From contig JAQMWT010000367.1 of NCBI GenBank assembly GCA_029834535.1, positions 51,924 through 115,923 of the forward strand: 64,000 nt of DNA. The letters run 5' to 3'. The notes below the pieces were generated by a model, which had not been told where the DNA came from, made no database searches, and saw only the letters and a program-made list of their open reading frames with translations. The stretch comes from Chrysophaeum taylorii (taxonomy: Eukaryota; Sar; Pelagophyceae; Pelagomonadales; Pelagomonadaceae). Position numbers and translations under genes: made by a program. This document shows positions 22,801 to 32,763 of the stretch, piece after piece (position 1 is the first letter of the stretch; each line of letters opens with the position of its first letter).

Positions 22801-23069
22801 GGTCTTGAAGTTGCGTCTGGCGCAACCGTAGCCCCCCCTTCGCCGCCGCGTGGATCCGGAAGGATGACCACGCTTGGGGGGCTGTCGAGGCTATCATATG
22901 ATCTTGCCTCTCTTCCGATGCCGCTTTCCTCGGCTTCCTGTCGTTGAAAGGGTGTACTGAACGGTGTTCTTCCAATAGACGCAAATGGAGTCCCTGCACT
23001 GAATCATTGCAGACGCCCCTGTGCGTCCCGAAACCACTGCGATCGTTCTGTCATTGGTCTCTCTACCAT
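19818..23069 (-). pseudogene. Gypsy gag and protease
   Basis: The most upstream ATG in frame is at 23069 (MVERPMTERSQWFRDAQG). The frame has TGA at 23004-23006, TAA at 22062-22064 and TAA at 19818-19820. Each is a sense codon in the right copy, and after the last stop the frame runs on into the DNMT. Gag shows a coiled-coil region (RFEMYQSQMEQIIRELENTR, QQRSEVERQRIDSDRLRRM). A capsid-like region follows (WWMQLRRMMEGK, FNLRQGNLSLNKYIARWVQK, FRSHFIAGLNSERLR), then a Gln-rich stretch. The zinc knuckle is CLSCGRHGSFYHDNGVC (about 21401-21470), spaced C-x2-C-x7-H-x4-C. The protease region has IIAAGLDGMADSPYID and LLGARELRLLGTIFDY; the usual DSGA/DTGA active site reads DGMA in both copies. Confidence 0.88.
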
Positions 23070-23225
23070 GATCGCGATTTGCCCGGATAATAGGTTTGTT
23101 CCGGACGTTCTCAACTCACTTGTTGTATTCTTTTCGTCAGACGACAATTGCCGGCAGCCGTCTGACTACTGCGCGCTGTACCGGTGCGCTGGTCTTATGG
23201 AAGTAGTAGCCTTGCGCGTGAAGAC

Positions 23226-23453
23226 TATGGACGGTCTTCCCGGTGTAGTCGCTCGCCGTCAGGGAGGTGGTCTGCCTCGCGCGAGCTAGGTTAGGACTTA
23301 TAACAATGCCTTACGATATGCAAAAGTATGCAAAATGAGTATGGACGGCCTTCCCGGTGTAGTCGCTCGCCGTCAGGGAGGTGGTCTGCCTCGCGCGAGC
23401 TAGGTTAGGACTTATAACGATGCCTTACGATATGCAAAAGTATGCAAAATGAG
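23226..23453 (-). repeat. Two tandem 114 bp units in the gypsy leader
   Basis: Units 23226-23339 and 23340-23453 both start TATGGACGG and end TATGCAAAATGAG, with only a few differences (TCTTCC/CCTTCC, AACAATG/AACGATG). They lie in the untranslated leader between the 5' LTR and gag. The right copy keeps both units. Packaging, dimerisation or internal-promoter roles are possible, but nothing in the sequence proves one. Confidence 0.9.
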
Positions 23454-23602
23454 TCGTAGTGACTCCGCTCCCCGTTCGATCCGAATCACGTAAAATGAAC
23501 CCCGCGGCGGTACCCGTGATCCTCTGGATCTTCACCCACAAATGCGTCGGCTTCGCACTCACTCGACCGTTACGAACCGACTCGCCGCCGAAAAACAGGA
23601 GG

Positions 23603-23629
23603 TCGATAGTCCGGGAGTTGGACTATCGA
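23603..23629 (-). promoter_or_regulatory. Perfect stem-loop next to the gypsy 5' LTR
   Basis: Arms TCGATAGTCC (23603-23612) and GGACTATCGA (23620-23629) with a 7-base loop, about 20 bases inside the 5' LTR on the transcript side. The base stretch between it and the LTR (minus strand GTGGTCTCGGAAACGG) is where a tRNA primer-binding site should be. A TGG lies one base from the LTR end, but I cannot name the tRNA. Confidence 0.6.
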
Positions 23630-23648
23630 TTCCCGTTTCCGAGACCAC

Positions 23649-23979
23649 TGTAGTGGTTTTCTCAGATACCCGCCCCTCCTGGCCGGACCGGGGGCCTCAA
23701 CAACCCTTTCTCCCTACCCGAACCGCGAGTGAAACCACCACACGCCCGATCTCAGCGTAATACCTCACGCCATCACGAAATCGGACAATCAAAAGAGGGT
23801 AATATCAAGAAGACAGCAAGAAAGCAATACAAATGCCCGGTACATTGGGTCCAGTGGAAGCGCAGGTGAAGGTGTCGAGATGACACCCCCCCCATAAATG
23901 CAAGGTCAATACCAGGGCAACAATCAGGGTAAGTCAGGTGGCAGGCAGGCAAGTGGGGGAAATGGGCGTTACTGCCACA
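23649..23979 (-). repeat. 5' LTR of the left gypsy element
   Basis: 331 bp, TG...CA ends, matching 13727-14053. Differences between the two LTRs (for example CGGGCG/CGAGTG, AACCAGGG/AATCAGGG, one extra GGCA unit) show the element is not a fresh insertion. Confidence 0.92.
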
Positions 23980-24260
23980 TCCCCTTTCCCCGCGATCTCC
24001 CCGTCCTCGCACTCTCCTCGTCCCCGCATCTTCCCCAACCTCGCACCTTCCTCTTCCCCACGATATCCCCGCTCCCCGCACATTCCTCTTCCTCGCGACC
24101 TCCCCGTCCTCGCACTCTCCTCGTCCCCGCACCTGCCCCATCCCCGCGTTATCCCCGCTCCCCGCACCTTCCTCTTCCTCGCGACCTCCCCGTCCTCGCA
24201 CTCTCCTCGTCCCCGCACCTGCCCCGTCCCCGCACCTTCCTCTTACTCCGCGGCTTCCCC
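23980..24260 (+). repeat. C-rich minisatellite, continuation after the gypsy insertion
   Basis: Same units as 13291-13726 (CCGCACCTTCCTCTTCC, CTCGCACTCTCCTCGT). The gypsy element therefore split one array. The repeat fades near 24260. Confidence 0.88.
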
Positions 24261-24499
24261 GCTTTCCGAGGATCCTCTTTCCTCGCGAAGCCACACCCTC
24301 TCTCAGGGTGGTTTACGAGTAAACCGGGGGGGGGGGGGGGGCGTTTCCGCGGGAGTTCCTCGCGCCCAAGGACTCCTTAACCCGGGACCACCGCGCACTC
24401 TGATCCCCCCTACCCCCCCAAGCTTTCTCTCTCGTGCGTCCCGCCGGTTCAGTCCTGTAAACGTGCAGCTCTAGAAGGACAAGTACCTTAAGAGGCATA
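24261..24499. other. Spacer between opposite-facing minisatellites, with a G16 run
   Basis: No gene seen. It contains a run of 16 G at 24326-24341. The matching place in the right arm has 13 C, so this tract is length-variable or mis-called. The sequence marks the switch from C-rich to G-rich minisatellite on the + strand. Confidence 0.6.
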
Positions 24500-24742
24500 A
24501 GGGGAACGGGGAAAGTCGCGGGGACGGGGAAGAGAAGGTGCGGGGAGCGAGGAAGGTGCGGGGACGGGGAAGGTGCGGGGACGGGGAAGGCGCGGGGAGC
24601 GGGGAAGGTGCGGGGAGGGAAGGCGCGGGGACGGGGAAAGTACGGGGACGGGGAAAGTGCGGGGACGGGGAGATGGCGGGGACGGGGATGTGAAGGGGAG
24701 CGGGGAAGGTGCGGGGACGGGGAAGGTGCGGGGACGGGGTGG
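24500..24742 (-). repeat. G-rich (inverted) minisatellite
   Basis: Units GGGGACGGGGAAGGTGC repeat in the opposite orientation to the C-rich arrays at 13291-13726 and 23980-24260. Together they form an inverted minisatellite that could fold back or form G-quadruplexes. Confidence 0.88.
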
Positions 24743-24771
24743 TCGCGGGCAAAAAGGAAGGTGTAGCGGAT

Positions 24772-24981
24772 ACCCGTTTCTCCCGCCCCTCTAGGCCGGA
24801 CCGGCTGTCACAACGCTGGCAAAAGTACAAGGAACTTCGTCAAGATACGCGCCAAGGTGGTTTTTCCGCGTGGTACGACGAGGATGAGGAACCGGAGACT
24901 GAACCCGAAGAACCCGAGGATGACGTTGAAGAGGAGGACGAGGAGGGCGTTATCGACTTCTGCGATGACGCCGACTACTAA
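24772..24981 (+). pseudogene. Acidic C-terminal protein fragment
   Basis: An open frame runs from the minisatellite into LSQRWQKYKELRQDTRQGGF, SAWYDEDEEPETEPEEPED, DVEEEDEEGVIDFCDDADY and a TAA at 24979-24981. The composition and clean stop suggest a genuine protein end. It lies on the same strand as the gag-like gene at 11431-13290 and across the minisatellite from it, so it may be that gene's displaced 3' end. No family was recognised. Confidence 0.4.
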
Positions 24982-25186
24982 GACGACGCCGCGACATCTC
25001 CGTCCCCACGACCTCGCCGTCCGCGCACACTCCTCTTTCCTTACACCTTTGTGACAGTAACGCCCTTCCCTCTACTTACCCTGCCTCTTGTCTTGAACTT
25101 GGAGATGACACCCTGCCATCTCCATACTCCATATGCTTTCCCAGGAACCTCAGTTACTTGAGATTCCTGTTTCCGAACCTGTTCTC
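24982..25186. other. Short non-coding gap before hAT
   Basis: No gene seen. It should contain the 3' terminal inverted repeat of the hAT element, but I could not pair it with the other end. Confidence 0.35.
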
Positions 25187-28100
25187 CTACCAATCTATTG
25201 ATTCTTGCTTGAATTCCCCTACATCCCTCATCAATAACGACTGTCCAGCCTCAAGATGGTGCGCGGGTTGGGCGCGAGGTTGGAACCACCCTCGGTTCGG
25301 GCTATTTGAAATGCCGATCTCGTCGTAAGTCCAGGGCAGCTTGTCCGAGTTCATCGCGATGAACATTATGGCCCTCAGCAGCTCCGAGCCGAGGCGGTTG
25401 CGGAGCTTGCCGACGGCACGACCCGCGTGCGAGAAGATGCTCTCAACGTCCGCCTCCGTCATCGGCGCCGAGAGGTGCGCTCGAAGGAGCGCGGCGTGGA
25501 TGGGGTACTCGTCTTTGAAGGCAGCGAGGAAGGCGAACATGTCGACCCCAGACTTCTTCTTCTTGAACTGCCTGAAGGCACCTGTATTCAGCTTGAGGTT
25601 GGCGAAGGCGGTCTTCTCCTTGTGTCGCGCGTCATTGTTATACTTGGACGCCGGTAGCACGAACGGCTCGGTGGCCGGCGGGGGCGTCGTCGCTGTCGTC
25701 GTCGTCGCTGTCGGCATCAAAGCCGCCGGCTGCGTGGGCACGAGCCAGATTGGCACGGCGCCCAGCGTGATCGTCTTCGTCCGGGCCGTCGACAACGACG
25801 ACGGCGTCTTCGTTTTCCTCTTTTGTGGAGCGGCGCTTCGTGCCTCGCTTGCTAGGTGAAGGGGCAGTTCCCTTGTTCACGCCGCCACGAGCGACGGCGA
25901 ACTGTGCCAAGTGCTCATCTTGCTGCCGTTTCCACGCCGCTTTCTCCGCGTCGTGCAGCAAGTCGGCGTACTTCTCGAACTCCTGCGAGTAAATTTTCTC
26001 GGCTTTATCTTTATCTGCTGCAGAGAAAATCGGTCGCTCCTCAGAGTCTATCGTCCTCGTCGCCGATGTCCAGCTGAAGCCAACGTCCAACATGGCGCAC
26101 ATGAGCACATTGCTGTCCGGACATGAAACGCGCCTGTCGATGGACTTGACGGCAGCCTCGAGCATCTTCTTGATCATGGGGACCATCCCTGTTTGCGTCG
26201 TGTTCACGAGCTCATCGTGATTCAGGCGCTTCGTCCTGTCGCGCTCGTCCAGTTTCGGCAACACCAGAGTCCCTCGCTTGTAATGGTTGCGCAATTGGAT
26301 GGTGAGACGGTATACGCGGTGCGGCTCGACAACGCCCTTGATCGTATCCGACTTGTGGGCTTGCGTCTTGTTGGTGACTTCGCCTAGCGGATCAAGAAAG
26401 GCCTCGACCTGGCGATCCTCTTGCTTCAGATCTGGGTTGCGGTAGTGCGGGGACTTGGTCGAGTCTGTCGTGTTGCTCAGGTACTTGCGCCGCATCGTCG
26501 TCTTGGGCGGAACCTCGGGCTCGGCTGTGTCAGCCATTTCAACGTCGTCCCAATCACCCGCGGCACCCTCGGCTGCTCTGGCGACAACGACCGCGGCACC
26601 GTCCTGGTCGTCATCATCCGCATGAACAACTCGCGGTGGCAGCGCGTCCTCGATGTCCTCAATGACGACCGTTCTCAAGTCACCAATTTCCTCCTCAAGC
26701 TCCAAATCAACGTCATATTCGGCAGCAGCCCTCGCGTATACCCCCGGAAAGTGCCTGTTGACGGTCCTGTTCATAAAACTGGCAGTAATATTGTCCAGCC
26801 TTAGCATGCGGAGATCACCTCCCCAACGCGTTAGGTTCCGGCCGCCGAGGACGCTCAGAGTCTGGTAAGCCTTGACGCCGGCGTCGATCTGCAACTTCTT
26901 AAAGCAGTTCTGCGCCTTGGTCGATCCACGAACAGCCGCGTGCCTAGTTCGGAGCGCCTTCATGTGCGCTGCGTACTCCGGCACGTCCTTTTCAACGTCG
27001 CTCTCGACAAGGGCGAGGATGTGGGGCGTGCACCAGCGCGCGACAATTCCGGCAAGGCGCATGGCGAGACGGCCGTTTGCCGCTCCGTCGAGAACAATCT
27101 TGACGAGGTCGTCCAGCCGGACGTTGACTTCCTTTAGAGCCTTGACGGTGAAGTGCAGGATATTCTTGCCGGTGTGCTCATTATCGTCGAAAGAGTCGAA
27201 GGCGATGAGGAACTCTTCGGTTTTTGCCGTATCGGTAACGTACGTAGGATTTTCGATCATCCTGGCGTACTTCTCCTCGTCGCCCGAGTGCCTGGCCTCG
27301 CGGAGTTCCTCGACCGTGTACGACACATCCATCTTCCCAAGCTGGACTATTTTCAAAGTGATGGCAACAAACGAGCGGCTGACGTTCTCAACGGTCCAGA
27401 TGTCCATGCCAGCGCTCGCATACGGGCCTCGGACTTCTTCCCGGACGGTGCTGACGAGCTTAACGAGGTGGCCGCGCAGCACCTCGAAGATGGAATGCAA
27501 GATCAAGTTGAGCGTTGGCCGTGACGGGGCGCGGTACCTTGGGTCCAATTTACCGAAGAAGTTCCTGGCCGCTTTGGTGGAACCCAACATCAGCGCGCGC
27601 ATGTCCTTCGCCATCCAAACCGCGCAGTCGACATGAAAAGACCACGCCGCCTCCAGCGTATAGCGCTTGACGATCTGGCCGTCGGCGCCCGTAGTGATCG
27701 AGGTCTGGGTTTGCTCGACGTATGCGCTATAGACGTCGGGAAAGTCCCGTTTGAGGTAGCGGAAAAACTCCTTGGTGCTCGAGCCCGGTTTATCCTTTGT
27801 GCCACCCCAGGTCCAGTACACCGTCTTCTTCGGCTTCAGGTCGAGAACGCAACGATAGCCCCACTTCCAGCTGCCTTCTTCCCCATTCCTGCAAACCTGC
27901 TGCTTGACGTGTGGCTCGATCAGCTCGAAGAAGCTCGCAGCGGTAGACAAAGTAGAAATCTCTTCAGTGGCTGCTGCCGCGCCCTCGATGCGCCTGTGGA
28001 GTCCCGGGTTGCTGGCGAGATGCTGCTGCGCCTTGCTGAGTAGCTCGGCGCGCTCTGCCGTTTTGTTGAAGTCCCGGGCCCAGGTCTCAACCACCGCCAC

Positions 28101-28626
28101 CGACTCCCACTGTAAATTCTCGTCGCCGCGGCCTTCCTGGTTTTCCAGCGTGAACTTGGCCATCGCCATCGTCTTGATGCCGGGCGGGTTGTTCTTCCGC
28201 CCTTGAATCACGGGATGCCTCGGGTCGAAGTCGATTATAGTGGCCGTGTCCTTCTTCTTTCGCGCCGATCCCGGCACCGTGCTCGGGTCCCACCACCCTC
28301 CAGGCACCAAAATCTTTTGCCCACACCGCACGTATGTTTTAAATCTCCCCTCTAGGTCCGGCGTCACGGTCAACTTGCTGACCGAAGCCAGTTTCTTCGA
28401 CGCCGCCGGTTTCTTGCCGCTGCCTCCCATTTTGCCGCCGCTCAGGACCCCTCGCTGTCCTGTTCCAGCTCTTCTTCGCTCGCGCCGCCCACCCACCACA
28501 ACATCCCCACGCCCAACGCGCCCAGACCCACGCGAGGCACGTCCTCTTCCGCTTCCAATTTCCATCACACTTTTCGATCTTTGGCTATGGTTGGGGTGTT
28601 GGGTGGTCCTTAGCGTCGGTATCCAT
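25187..28626 (-). pseudogene. hAT-family transposase (left copy)
   Basis: A cut-and-paste transposase of about 1,100 residues. A long frame runs 28568 to 25638 and, after a frameshift near 25690 in an Asp-rich stretch, continues to TAG at 25187. An ATG at 28626 (MDTDAKDHP) is in the leader, but its frame stops soon after; the right copy joins it directly to the main frame. Key hAT blocks are AGMDIWTVENVSRSFVAITL (first Asp), KIVLDGAANGRLAMRLAGI followed by ARWCTPHILALVESD (second Asp and C-x2-H), NLTRWGGDLRML, and the C-terminal dimerisation region ADVESIFSHAGRAVGKLRN, RLGSELLRAIMFIAMN. The N-terminal part has a Cys/Trp-rich stretch (WKWGYRCVLDLKPKKTVYW) where a BED finger is usual. Terminal inverted repeats and TSD were not found. 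Confidence 0.88.
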
Positions 28627-28713
28627 GGGTAGATTTTGTTTGAAATTATCTAGATTCTGGGAACGTGACGAAGGAAGCGAAATAACGAAGGAATCTTCAA
28701 TACAGTGAAATCG

Positions 28714-28760
28714 AGAGGCGCAGCCTGTTTGTCGTGTCTGTCGTGGGAGGCTGCGCCTCT
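28714..28760. repeat. 13 bp perfect inverted repeat upstream of hAT
   Basis: AGAGGCGCAGCCT at 28714-28726 pairs with AGGCTGCGCCTCT at 28748-28760 with a 21-base loop. It lies about 90-130 bases upstream of the transposase ATG and may be a subterminal transposase site or a transcript hairpin. Confidence 0.75.
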
Positions 28761-28794
28761 GATTTTCACCGCATTGACTGATTTTCACCGCATT

Positions 28795-28945
28795 GAAGAT
28801 TCCTTCATTTTCCCGCTTCCTTCGCAGAGGTCGTGGGCTCTAAGACTTATATACTAAAAATTGTGCACGTGCATCGAAGATTCCTTCATTATCCCGCTTC
28901 CTTCTCAGAGGTCGTGGGCTCTAAGACTTATTACTAAAAATTGTG
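28795..28945. repeat. Tandem duplication of ~75-80 bp
   Basis: Two units, 28795-28875 and 28876-28945, share GAAGATTCCTTCATT, CCCGCTTCCTTC and AGAGGTCGTGGGCTCTAAG. In the right arm the second unit is fused to sequence from about 29085 by a deletion. Confidence 0.85.
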
Positions 28946-29317
28946 TGCATCGGTTGCACAAGCCCCTTCGACCATAAACCCAACCTGCGGTTTTTTGAAG
29001 GGGTAAATCGGTCGATGAGTTTCGATGAGTTTCGTTCGGGTCTCTGAGGGGGTCCTCTAGGGCTGTGCTTAAAAGTGCACGTGACTCCGGGGGAGCCCGT
29101 ATGGCTTATGCACACTATGCCTGAAGTTGGCGACAGTGTAGCGAGTCCAACTTCGGCGCCCTACGTCCCGCCAGCGGTCGGAAGCGACTCAAGTCGGACC
29201 GCAGAGCGGCCCCGAAACGCGAGGGGACTGTTCCCTTTCCTCTCGCCACGCTTTTCGTATGCCGAGGTCACCACCAGGGTCATGCATATAGCTAGTCAGC
29301 GACGTTATCTTGCAGAG
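28946..29317. other. Non-coding stretch between hAT and the DDE-like relic
   Basis: No gene recognised. About 28925-29085 is absent from the right arm. Confidence 0.4.
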
Positions 29318-30313
29318 TCACCGCGGATAGAACTGACACGTCGATCGCGCGATGGGAGGAGTGTTTGCGCTTGAGACGCGCGGCCTCTCTTTGTCGCTCG
29401 ATTTTGGCGTGTTCGAACTGGGCGGTGCCACCGTCCTCGGAGCGGCACACGAGTTTATACTCGCGGGCGACGCGAGAGCCGCATGAGCCGGAAGAGGCGG
29501 AAGGTTTTCGGGGAAAATGATGTCGAAGACGCGCCCACGTTGTCGCCGCGCCATCTCACTTTCTGTTCCGGTGTTATGTTGGCGGTAGTGCCGCTTTGAC
29601 TGGCCCCAGCCGTACTCAACGCCAACTCCGGCGAGCTCTTGGTGGCATTCGGTGACGAGAGTAGGATGTGGCAAGGGTCAAGGGCGGGCTGCTAATACGA
29701 CAGCCGCTTCTAGGGAATCAAACCAACCGCGCTCGAAGATCGCTTTGTGAATTCCTTCGCTTTGCCGACGTAGGCCTCGGGCTTCCAGTCGGGGTGGGTG
29801 GGTCACCCGGCTGGAAGTTCATGTGCTGGTCTTGGCCAGGCTCGAGCTTGACGTTCCACTAATCGACCACCTTCTGCCGCTCGCCCTTTGCGCTGCGCTC
29901 CGACCTTGAGTTCGAAGATGGCCGAATGAGCTTCGATGCAGCCCGCATCGAGTTTCGTCGAGGTTTGGAGGAGGTGCTGCGTCTTGACGCCGACGCCGGC
30001 GGACATGTTGTTGACGTTGAAGCTGTCGGGTTTGAATTTGTCGTGTTCCGACGGTCAACCTCAATTAGGATCTGGTGATGAGGGAACCAAATCTCCATGA
30101 CATCGAGGACGTCCTCGACCTGAAAACGAAAATTGTCCGAGTCCCAGAAGCCTTGGTGCTGAATGCCAATCTTGATCGTCTGGAGAGCCGGAGATTGGAA
30201 CCACTTGACGCCGTCGCCGCTATCAAAGAGGAAGACCTTTTCAAAGGGATGCTTGAGTGTCGGATCGATCGTGAGGTCGACATCGTTTTCGCCGTCGTCG
30301 TCGTATTCGTCAT
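29318..30313 (-). pseudogene. Decayed DDE-type transposase-like gene
   Basis: Several frames line up leftwards. In one (reading on minus from about 30310) are DEYDDDGENDVDLTIDPTLK, HPFEKVFLFDSGDGVKWFQS, FRFQVEDVLDVMEIWFPHHQ and ILIEVD. In the next frame are MSAGVGVKTQHLLQTSTKLD and AGCIEAHSAIFELKVG. A third, further left, has HPTLVTECHQELAGVGVEYG and WGQSKRHYR. The pattern of spaced acidic residues in hydrophobic strands (LFDSGDG, ILIEVD) resembles an RNase H-fold transposase core. A superfamily was not assigned, and an unrelated nuclease or host gene is possible. About 235 bp of it (29710-29945) is missing in the right arm. Confidence 0.4.
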
Positions 30314-30627
30314 AAACCCTCTGGCACGTTGGTCGCTACTTGGCGAAGCTTGTCACCTGAGTTGTAAAACCCGTGGAGCCACGCGTTTCGTTCGTGGAGG
30401 CCATCAACAGTAGCAGGAGCGTCCAGCACCACTTCCAGTACATACGCTGCCGACCTGGTATCGCGCTCTTCGGCTGGTCAGCAGCGGCACGCAAAAGACA
30501 CACATGAAGCACCACAAACCCTTACCCATCGATTATACTCCATAACCCTGTGGCTTTCTCCCTTACCGCCTTTGTTTTCTCCCTTACCACCTTTCTTTTT
30601 ACCTTCCTAACTACTAATCGACAGATG
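30314..30627. other. Non-coding stretch, nothing recognised
   Basis: Pyrimidine-rich near 30540-30600 (CTTTCTCCCTTACC repeated). No gene seen. Confidence 0.35.
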
Positions 30628-30658
30628 TTTGTCTGTCTGTCTGTCTAATTGTCTGTCG

Positions 30659-30692
<34 letters not shown>

Positions 30693-30698
30693 TTGTCT
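30628..30698. repeat. (GTCT)n microsatellite
   Basis: About 17 GTCT units with a few interruptions (AATT, GGT, TTGT). The mirrored place in the right arm (about 47893-47960) is shorter and irregular. Confidence 0.92.
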
Positions 30699-30783
30699 TT
30701 AAATGTCGACTGCTAAGAGGGGGGTGTGTGTGGGGAGCATGAAGTTTGTCTGTTTGTCCCTCGATTTAGGGTAAGGATCAGGT

Positions 30784-31358
30784 AGGCCCGCGAGCCAGGC
30801 AGGCATTGATCCTCCAAGCCGTCTACGGCGACCTCGCAGACTGTTTCCACGACCCGCGGCGGCTCTTTCAGCGCGCCATTCTCACGCCCCGTCGAAACGA
30901 TGTTGTCGATGCTGACAACGCGCGCATGACCGCGGCCATTTTCCCTCGGAGACGAGGCGTCGGAGTTCTTTTCGGCAGACTAGGTTGGGTCGGAAGACGA
31001 CGCCTCGCTCGCAAGAGTCGAGTTTTGAACTCCCTGACAACCAACGGCATGCTGACTTTGATCGCGAGCTTAAAGTCTTCGCAACCTCGACCCGTCGCAC
31101 GGCCACTGCAACGGTACCAGATACATGATCGATCGTGTCGTTGTCACCGAGGCTCCTCCAACCTGTATCCCTTAAGGCCCGCCTACGCCAAACGATCAAC
31201 AAGAGCCAGGACCAGACGCCCCGCGAGGTCCGCGTTCTCTTGCCCACAAGCCCGTCTTCTGTCACGTCCAGCTCTACGTGGCTCTCTGTCGATCGGCAAC
31301 CCCGAGAATATGCTCTTCTGAGTCGACGACTCCACCCTACCCCACACGTGCTGCGCAA
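30784..31358. other. GC-rich stretch with open frames of unknown coding status
   Basis: Overlapping open frames occur on both strands (for example 30806-31321 on + and 30882-31358 on -). Neither shows a recognisable motif or clean composition. It may belong to the decayed transposase next to it. I do not assign a product. Confidence 0.25.
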
Positions 31359-31389
31359 TACCGATAAGCCCCCTCCCGGCGTCTACACG

Positions 31390-31712
31390 CGCACTGTAGG
31401 TGAACTTACTGGGACCAGGTGAACTTACTAGGGTTCGAGATTGGGACTAGGTGAATATAGTGACCAGGTGAGCTTACTGGGGGTTTTAGAGTAAACTGAA
31501 AGGTTAGCGGCGTGTGCGGATCGAAGCAGCTTAGATTGACGGAGGCGACAGCGACGAGCTCGAAGGAGTGGTGTGAGCACGAGTGGGTTTACGCCGAACT
31601 TACTGGGGTTAGAGATTTGGACTAGGTGAACTTACTGACCAGGAGAACTTACTGGGACCAGGTGAACTTACTGGGGTTAGAGATTGGGACTAGGTGAACT
31701 TACTGGCGAACT
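31390..31712. repeat. Degenerate tandem repeat of GGTGAACTTACTGG units
   Basis: The core GTGAACTTACTGG, often followed by GACCA or GGTTAGAGATTGGGACTA, occurs about ten times in two clusters (31395-31475 and 31590-31712) separated by about 110 bp. The first cluster is partly deleted in the right arm. Confidence 0.88.
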
Positions 31713-31780
31713 TACTGGCCTGCACTTGTACCACCTTAATTTCCCCTTTACCCTTAAATTACACTTCATACCACTCCTAA

Positions 31781-32177
31781 ACCCTGCGATCGCTAACCGT
31801 ATGGTTGCGATGGAGGACGGCGCCTAACACGCTTGCTCCCTGCGGCGGCCCCGGCCGTCCCGGAGTGAGACGGTGCCTGCTCACTTCCCGGGCTGGCCGG
31901 TTAGCACCCGGAAAGTCCGCGCTGGGATGGGGTTCGCTCGGTTGGGCAGAACGCGACGGACAGGTCGATTGTTCGTGGACCAACACGTCCGCGGCCTGCG
32001 ACGCTTTTGCAAGACCTCGCACAAGACCGCGCGCAATGGCGGTCCGCCATCAACAAGTCCGTCCTCGTCCCTCGCCTCTGCCCCGACTGCGTGATTTTCC
32101 TCTGAGATCCCGTACCGGCTCCTGCCGGTCCGGCCTGGCTCCCATGCTCGGGAGAGGTGGTCTGAAGTTAGTCAGTT
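31781..32177 (+). mobile_element. Non-LTR tail, first of three in series
   Basis: Starts AACCCTGCGATCGC and ends TTAGTCAGTTA. The flanks CATACCACTCC and TATACCACTGA suggest a TSD around ATACCACT. Inside, the frame LAQDRAQWRSAIN resembles the C-terminal end of LINE ORF2 proteins, so the family is probably LINE 3' ends. Same orientation as the next two. Confidence 0.8.
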
Positions 32178-32200
32178 ATACCACTGAATTCATGAACGCC

Positions 32201-32494
32201 GTAGGTTGGCACCTGTTCGCCTCCCGGGCTGGCCGGTTGGCAGCTGGAACGTTCGCAGTGGGACGGGGTATGGCCGGGGGGCGCAGACGGAAGGTTATCG
32301 TCGAGTTGGTTGTCAGTCACATCGCGGTCCACGTCGCGTGGCGACAAGCGTGATGATCACTCTCCGCCGTCCCACCTTTCGGCGCCCCTTGTCTACAGAC
32401 CCGTGATTCCGGACTGGCTCCTGTCTGTCCGGCCTGGCTCCCATGCTCTATGCTCCTATGCTCGGGAGAGGCCCGAGGTTAGTTAATTAGTTAG
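32201..32494 (+). mobile_element. Non-LTR tail, second of three, 5'-truncated
   Basis: Begins GTAGGTTGGCACC, inside the consensus, so it is 5'-truncated. It ends in TTAGTTAATTAGTTAG and is flanked by TTCATGAACGCC (32189-32200) and TTTATGAACGCC (32495-32506). Confidence 0.82.
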
Positions 32495-32506
32495 TTTATG
32501 AACGCC

Positions 32507-32747
32507 CTGCGCGCAGATGACGTACGGGAGGACGCTCGCCAAGGCACTCCGGAAATGCGACATCCCCTTCAACTCGTGGCACGACCTCGCACAAGACCGC
32601 GCGCAGTGGCGGTCCGCCATCAACGCCTTTTCATCCCTCGCCTCTACCCCAACTGTGCGTTTTTGCTCTGTGATCCTGGACCGGCTCCTGCCGGCCCAGC
32701 CTGGCTCCCATGCCCTGGAGAGGTCCGAAGTTAGTTAGTTAGTTAGT
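32507..32747 (+). mobile_element. Non-LTR tail, third of three, LINE ORF2 end
   Basis: Contains RTLAKALRKCDIPFNSWHDL and AQDRAQWRSAINAF, typical of the C-terminal end of LINE ORF2 reverse transcriptases. It ends GAAG(TTAG)n. The same target string ATGAACGCCCTGCG lies on both sides (from 32498 and from 32750). This is the clearest evidence that the tail family derives from a LINE. Confidence 0.83.
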
Positions 32748-32763
32748 TCATGAACGCCCTGCG

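Larger units (their letters stand above)
13727..23979 (-). mobile_element. Ty3/gypsy retrotransposon with internal DNMT domain (left copy)
   Basis: A 10.25 kb minus-strand element bounded by two LTRs of the TG...CA type (13727-14053 and 23649-23979). The immediate flanks are TCCC on both sides, a possible short TSD within the minisatellite. The internal region is one long polyprotein frame (about 23069 to 14089) in the order gag, zinc knuckle, protease, DNMT, RT, RNase H, integrase and a C-terminal domain. It is interrupted by a non-LTR insertion (18651-19051) and by in-frame stops at 23004, 22062, 19818, 16938, 15561, 15549 and 15501. There are frameshifts near 15480 and 15247. Protease-RT-RNase H-integrase is the gypsy order; the DNMT between protease and RT is the unusual part. 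Confidence 0.93.

Noticed and set aside
28425-28598. Left-arm segment absent from the right hAT copy as a spliced intron
   Set aside because: The 3' end is AG, but the 5' end reads ACACC rather than GT, so it does not fit a standard intron. It is treated as an indel.
30628-31712. Tandem GTCT and GTGAACTTACTGG repeats as telomere or CRISPR-like arrays
   Set aside because: Units are degenerate, without unique spacers and unlike known telomere repeats. They are ordinary simple and minisatellite repeats.
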